Assembly: GCF_003945345.1 (NCBI RefSeq)
Contig: NZ_AP019308.1
Coordinates: 3,534,001 to 3,598,000 of the forward strand
DNA from: Paenibacillus baekrokdamisoli
GTDB lineage: Bacteria > Bacillota > Bacilli > Paenibacillales > Paenibacillaceae
Direction of reading: 5' to 3'
DNA length: 64,000 bases
In this document: piece by piece, positions 60,853-64,000 of the stretch
Layout: each line of letters opens with the position of its first letter
Numbering within the stretch: position 1 is the first letter of the stretch
Translations under genes and position numbers: made by a program
Notes under the pieces: generated by a model
What the model was told of the DNA's origin: nothing
Database searches by the model: none
Seen by the model: only the letters and a program-made list of their open reading frames with translations

Positions 60853-61482
60853 TCACTCATCTGCTAAAGATAGCTTTACAATCATTGCCCACCTAACTCG
60901 TTTTAGCATTTCAGGTGTTAAATCTACTGTTAGCATACTATTCTGGTCCGTTGTTTGCATTCCCCATACCGCAATATCTTCATTTTCAGCAATATCCATT
61001 CCTTTATCATTCATTACGATTGGACTGCTCCCTGTTAATTTACTGTCTGCCTCTAAGGTTATCTCATAACTGCTTGAACCACTCTTATCTATATAGGAGG
61101 AAGTTACAGTATAGCGTGTCTTATTTTCGTCAGCTGTATTATTCTGTTTTTTTACTGATAGAATAAGCTCGCCATCATATACATGATCCCCGCTCTCCGA
61201 GGCCCTAAGTATTGCTCCCCCCATTGAAGCAAGTGTTTCTTTCTTCGTACCATTTTCCCATATTTCAATAGAAGCTTTAATGGAGGTTTTGCTTCCTTTG
61301 TATTTCAGTTTAACGGCTCCGGACATTAATCCAAGAAAGGGTTCGAATTTCTTCGCATCTCCAGCAAACAAATCAACGGGTTTTACATGAAGTACAGGCT
61401 TTATATTTGGGTTTGATTGCGAGCATCCAACCAATGTAATAGCTATTACAAGAGCGAAGCCTATCATTACCATTCTTTTCAT
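60853..61482 (-). CDS. Lipoprotein of unknown function
   Basis: 209 residues with lipobox LVGCSQ (Cys20). The mature protein is rich in beta strands (VKLKYKGSKTSIKASIEIWENG, ELILSVKKQN, RYTVTSSYIDKSGSSSYEITLEA), consistent with a small beta-sandwich. No family recognised. The next gene upstream on the same strand, 19 bases away, encodes a DUF6054-like protein. Confidence 0.7.
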   Translation of the reverse strand: MKRMVMIGFALVIAITLVGCSQSNPNIKPVLHVKPVDLFAGDAKKFEPFLGLMSGAVKLKYKGSKTSIKASIEIWENGTKKETLASMGGAILRASESGDHVYDGELILSVKKQNNTADENKTRYTVTSSYIDKSGSSSYEITLEADSKLTGSSPIVMNDKGMDIAENEDIAVWGMQTTDQNSMLTVDLTPEMLKRVRWAMIVKLSLADE

Positions 61483-61501
61483 AAAAAAACTCCTTATTGC
61501 C

Positions 61502-61831
61502 TTACTCGATTATGTACTTCTCTAAAATTTTTTCTACAGAGGAAACGAAATTGTCTGCCGCGCCCCAATCAAAATTAAAAATTAACCCCTCGGAGCTTCC
61601 TGTGGAAATCGCCCTTACGTTTGTTACTCCTTTTAAATTATCGATGATAATAATTAGAGCTGCTCGATTTTTCGATCTAAAATAATACTTTTCGTATATT
61701 TGGGTACCCGTGAATCTATTCTGACCTAGGTCATGAAACTCTTCATGTACCAGTGTGGCATTTTGTTGATCTTGAACTAAATTCAAGGCTTCCAATGGCG
61801 TGATGCTGATATTGAAGCTATTTTTACTCAT
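61502..61831 (-). CDS. DUF6054-like protein
   Basis: 109 residues with GAAGGAGAG before the ATG. The text LVHEEFHDLGQNRFTGTQIYEKYYFRSKNRAAL and IFNFDWGAADNF agrees with what I remember of DUF6054 proteins; the assignment is from memory only. No signal or membrane segment. Probably cotranscribed with the lipoprotein gene downstream. Confidence 0.7.
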   Translation of the reverse strand: MSKNSFNISITPLEALNLVQDQQNATLVHEEFHDLGQNRFTGTQIYEKYYFRSKNRAALIIIIDNLKGVTNVRAISTGSSEGLIFNFDWGAADNFVSSVEKILEKYIIE

Positions 61832-61917
61832 TATTCATCTCTCCTTCAAAAGTATTCCGGTCATTATCATAAGCATATTAGTCGTATGTTATTTTTAGGC
61901 TCAACACTAAAAATAGT

Positions 61918-62127
61918 GCTTGATAAATGCGAAGCATGGCTTAAAAGCCCACTGCGCTGACGGATCATTCTTACGATCGCTGTTGTCTCCCTATTTCTTG
62001 ATTCTATCCCTTAGGGGTAGAAATAAGGAGACAAAGGCGAACGCTATCGCTTCTTCAGAACGATTCCGTCCGCTTCGCTTTTGTTTCGTGATGGCATGTA
62101 CTGATTATGGTTTAGAGCCTATTTTTA
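61918..62127. repeat. Dispersed hairpin repeat, copy 2
   Basis: About 210 bases matching 21086-21370: both begin GCTTGATAAAT, share GACGGATCATTCTTACGATC, the core GATTCTATCCCTTAG and the right arm AGAACGATTCCGTCCGCTTCG, and end TTTAGAGCC. This copy lacks the duplicated block and has one instead of five of the 10-base units, so it looks closer to the basic form. It lies between tRNA-Phe and the DUF6054-like gene. Confidence 0.88.
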
Positions 62128-62209
62128 CAAGTCATATTATTGAAATTAATCAGCCTGATTACAGTGAGGTCTACACTTGTAGTCGAAATGATCTCATTGA
62201 ATACATTTG

Positions 62210-62285
62210 TGGTGGCTCGGGACGGAATTGAACCGCCGACACTAGGATTTTCAGTCCTATGCTCTACCAACTGAGCTACCGAGCC
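62210..62285 (-). tRNA. tRNA-Phe (GAA)
   Basis: 76 bases including an encoded CCA end. Acceptor stem GGCTCGG / CCGAGCC, D arm TAGCTCAGTTGGTAGAGC, anticodon GAA at 62252-62250 in the loop CTGAAAA, T arm GGCGGTTCAATTCCGTC. No strong promoter is visible in the 67 bases between it and the upstream T-box terminator. Confidence 0.97.
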
Positions 62286-62352
62286 TTACTATTAGATATT
62301 TTGATTTTTCCGAGCTGAATCGAAACTGCGACACAACACTCCAAAAAAATAC

Positions 62353-62599
62353 AAAAAGCCCCTCATCCGAAAGGGACGAGGAGCCGCGGTACCACCCTAA
62401 ATTAGAACTTCTCTGTAAAAAGCAGAAATGTTCTCACTTTAATTAATAACGGTTAAGACCGGTACACCTCTACTTACCAAAAATGGTTTCAAGGGACTGC
62501 TCCGGAGTGAACTTCAATCAACCCTTTTCCTAGAAACGCTCTCAATCTCCGGCGTTTCCTCCCTGTAAGAAGGTATTGAATTACTTTTCTCCATCAAAG
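62353..62599 (-). promoter_or_regulatory. T-box riboswitch with Phe (UUC) specifier, upstream of tRNA-Phe
   Basis: The conserved T-box AGGGTGGTACCGCGG lies at 62398-62384 (minus strand), followed by a terminator hairpin CTCGTCC / GGATGAG and TTTTT (62357-62353). Stem I can be folded: GGAG pairs with CTCC, the loop-E AGTA (62585-62582) faces the bulge GTTCA, and TTCAAT pairs with ATTGAA; the codon in the bulge is UUC (62511-62509), Phe. T-boxes bind uncharged tRNA and permit read-through. The next feature downstream is tRNA-Phe itself. Confidence 0.88.
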
Positions 62600-62605
62600 C
62601 ATTTT

Positions 62606-62634
62606 ATTATAGAATTTTCCTTATTGTACGTTAA
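62606..62634 (-). promoter_or_regulatory. Promoter of the T-box transcript
   Basis: TTAACG (62634-62629), 17-base spacer, TATAAT (62611-62606) on the minus strand; predicted start near 62599. Confidence 0.7.
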
Positions 62635-62718
62635 GGACCAATATAAGTCAATGGTGGAAACTATGCTATTCATAGACTGACTATGGACACCTACAAATCC
62701 CAACTCACCCTTTATCCA

Positions 62719-63144
62719 TTATCCGAAGACGATGATGTATCCATCAGGATCTTGGATGTAGAGATTCTTAAACGTCATGCCGTTGTTATGCGTTTTTTCG
62801 ATAGGTCCTAAAATAATGTTGGCTCCATTTGCCTTCATTTCTTCTACTAAGAGATCAAACTCGTCATAATTCACGTGGACAAAATTGTCCCATCCCAGAT
62901 CAGGACCTTCCCAATCTGTCGGATAATTATCCCGTTTTGCCGATGCTTGATTGGGCCTGACATCACTCGGTTGTTTAGCTTGCTGGAGGATTAATTTCAT
63001 CCCGCCTCTTATCGCATGTCCCCAATAATCGATCTCGCAACCTAGCACATCGCGATAATAAGCTAATGATTTTTCAAAGTCAGATACAAGCCGCACTTGC
63101 AAACTATCGTAAAAAGTCGCTTTTATTTTGGTGTTTTCTTCCAT
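62719..63144 (-). CDS. VOC-family (glyoxalase/bleomycin-resistance-like) protein
   Basis: 141 residues from ATG 63144. One vicinal-oxygen-chelate domain: VRLVSDFEKSLAYYRDVLGCEIDYWG, then WDNFVHVNYDEFDLLVEEMKANGA and the closing LYIQDPDGYIIVFG. The domain is used by glyoxalases, dioxygenases and antibiotic-binding proteins; the metal ligands cannot be fixed and the substrate is unknown. Confidence 0.88.
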   Translation of the reverse strand: MEENTKIKATFYDSLQVRLVSDFEKSLAYYRDVLGCEIDYWGHAIRGGMKLILQQAKQPSDVRPNQASAKRDNYPTDWEGPDLGWDNFVHVNYDEFDLLVEEMKANGANIILGPIEKTHNNGMTFKNLYIQDPDGYIIVFG

Positions 63145-63170
63145 TATCAAACACTCTCCCCGTCATCTCA

Positions 63171-63992
63171 TTATTCATAATAATCTTGCCCTCTAAAACC
63201 GTTAAAGACTGACAGAAGTCCACATAGATGAAGCCGATCTTGATCAACCCTATGTCTTCCATAAACCTCAATAAAGCGTGGTGTATAGTTATCGCTTTTC
63301 AAATTATACTGTAACGACCAGAGCCCCCAGAAAATATCATAATGTCGATCCCCTATGCCAGCATAACCAACATCAATGTAGCCAGACTTATTGAAGTCAT
63401 GAAGGATCAAGTTTGGTAAGCAATAGTCTCCATGAATGATAACTTTATCTTCACATTTAACACTTTTGTACAAAGAAAGCATATCTTTGTAGGCGACATC
63501 GACACTCTTATAACCCACATACCGAAGAAGCCCCTTTTCAACTTTTCCCGCCCGATAGTTTCTTTCCGCACGAATAACCATTTCCTCTAGACCATTAATA
63601 CTAGGGCAGTCTAAAGCTTTGATTTGGTGCAAGCTAGAAAGGCTTTCTGCGAATACTTCAGTTAAACGTTCCGGTCGTACAAGATATTCAGCACTCGCAG
63701 CATCCAAACCAATAACCCGATCTGTAATGAGATAGTCTTGTGCATCATCAGAAGTGTATATCAACACTTTTGGACAAACACCGTATTTAGACAGATAATC
63801 CGTCATCATTGCTTCAGATTTCAACTGTCCTTTGGGAGTCACTTTTAGAAAGGAATCACAAGTTTGATTTTCTAAGTGATATACAGATGATCTAATTTTA
63901 TTCTTAATGATGGATATATTGGAATCCTTAAGATATGATTGGATTTCTGAAGGAAAGGAGTCATAAATAACTGGTTCCACATTCGGATTCAT
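63171..63992 (-). CDS. Aminoglycoside phosphotransferase-like kinase, APH(3') type
   Basis: 273 residues. APH fold: nucleotide-binding lysine region CDSFLKVTPKGQLKSEA, Brenner motif VIIHGDYCLPNLIL with the catalytic Asp, and YIDVGYAGIGDRHYDI with the metal-binding Asp, the order and wording of APH(3') enzymes. It may inactivate kanamycin-class drugs by phosphorylation, but many chromosomal relatives have other substrates. It is followed 26 bases later by the VOC gene, whose family also contains resistance proteins. Confidence 0.87.
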   Translation of the reverse strand: MNPNVEPVIYDSFPSEIQSYLKDSNISIIKNKIRSSVYHLENQTCDSFLKVTPKGQLKSEAMMTDYLSKYGVCPKVLIYTSDDAQDYLITDRVIGLDAASAEYLVRPERLTEVFAESLSSLHQIKALDCPSINGLEEMVIRAERNYRAGKVEKGLLRYVGYKSVDVAYKDMLSLYKSVKCEDKVIIHGDYCLPNLILHDFNKSGYIDVGYAGIGDRHYDIFWGLWSLQYNLKSDNYTPRFIEVYGRHRVDQDRLHLCGLLSVFNGFRGQDYYE

Positions 63993-64000
63993 GATTTCAC

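Noticed and set aside
61920..62231. Open frame of 103 codons on the plus strand over the hairpin repeat
   Set aside because: It lies in the dispersed repeat, runs into the 3' end of the tRNA-Phe gene, has no ribosome site, and its translation merely mirrors the repeat.
63171..63992. A mobile antibiotic-resistance gene
   Set aside because: No integrase, IS or change in base composition around it; a resident chromosomal kinase is more likely.

Overview
The window reads as chromosomal DNA of a Gram-positive, spore-forming member of the Bacillales, most likely Paenibacillaceae. The signs are strong Shine-Dalgarno sites with frequent GTG/TTG starts, CcpA/XylR-type control sites, a T-box leader, an S-layer-homology (SLH) surface protein, YesM/YesN-type two-component systems, several ABC sugar-binding proteins without their own ATPase, and EcsAB, AcpS, NadE, MutY and bacilliredoxin genes. 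No phage, insertion sequence or CRISPR array was seen.

Layout. 1-2.5 kb: the 3' part of a GH3 beta-glucosidase. 2.5-18 kb: mainly housekeeping genes, mostly on the minus strand: hydrolase, KDPG aldolase, mutY, an AraC regulator, a lipoprotein cytochrome c, acpS, nadE, a bacilliredoxin, a small cluster of a KinB-like kinase with three small genes, a BaiN-type flavoprotein, a DUF1003 protein, ecsAB and a PAS/HTH regulator. 18-22.7 kb: the xylose locus xylA-xylB with divergent xylR, a cre site and a XylR-type operator. 23-26.5 kb: a STAND/LuxR regulator, a DUF2269 membrane protein and a secreted stalk-domain protein. 26.6-27.5 kb: a decayed zone holding LacI and AraC relics and, between them, an intact-looking type I toxin-antitoxin module whose toxin promoter carries a LexA box. 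27.5-31.6 kb: a sugar-binding protein that has lost its lipobox cysteine, divergent from a YesN/YesM pair. 32-37 kb: one very large SLH surface protein. 37.3-52.6 kb: a minus-strand run of 14 genes, probably one or two operons, with a GlcNAc-type glycoside hydrolase (GH84), kinase, SIS protein and ABC importer, then a PP2C phosphatase, a sugar nucleotidyltransferase and a set of oxidoreductases and peptidases. 52.7-53.0 kb: the wreck of a second YesN-type gene and its promoter. 53.2-60 kb: an ECF sigma factor with a membrane protein that joins a short anti-sigma-like cytoplasmic tail to an ABC-type solute-binding domain, plus partner binding proteins. This locus has been duplicated in tandem and one copy has lost its sigma gene. 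60-64 kb: a lipoprotein, a DUF6054-like protein, a copy of a dispersed hairpin repeat, tRNA-Phe directly behind a T-box leader with a Phe specifier, a VOC protein and an APH-type kinase.

How it fits together. Much of the window deals with extracellular sugars: GH3, xylAB/R, the GH84/GlcNAc importer operon, two YesMN-type sensors (one dead) and the sigma/binding-protein system. The most unusual systems are (1) the ECF sigma/anti-sigma/solute-binding-protein cassette and its duplicate, both with a recognisable ECF promoter (GGAAC-N16-CGTC); (2) the Phe T-box placed in front of a tRNA-Phe gene; (3) the apparently SOS-controlled type I toxin. All calls come from reading the sequence; no database search was run.
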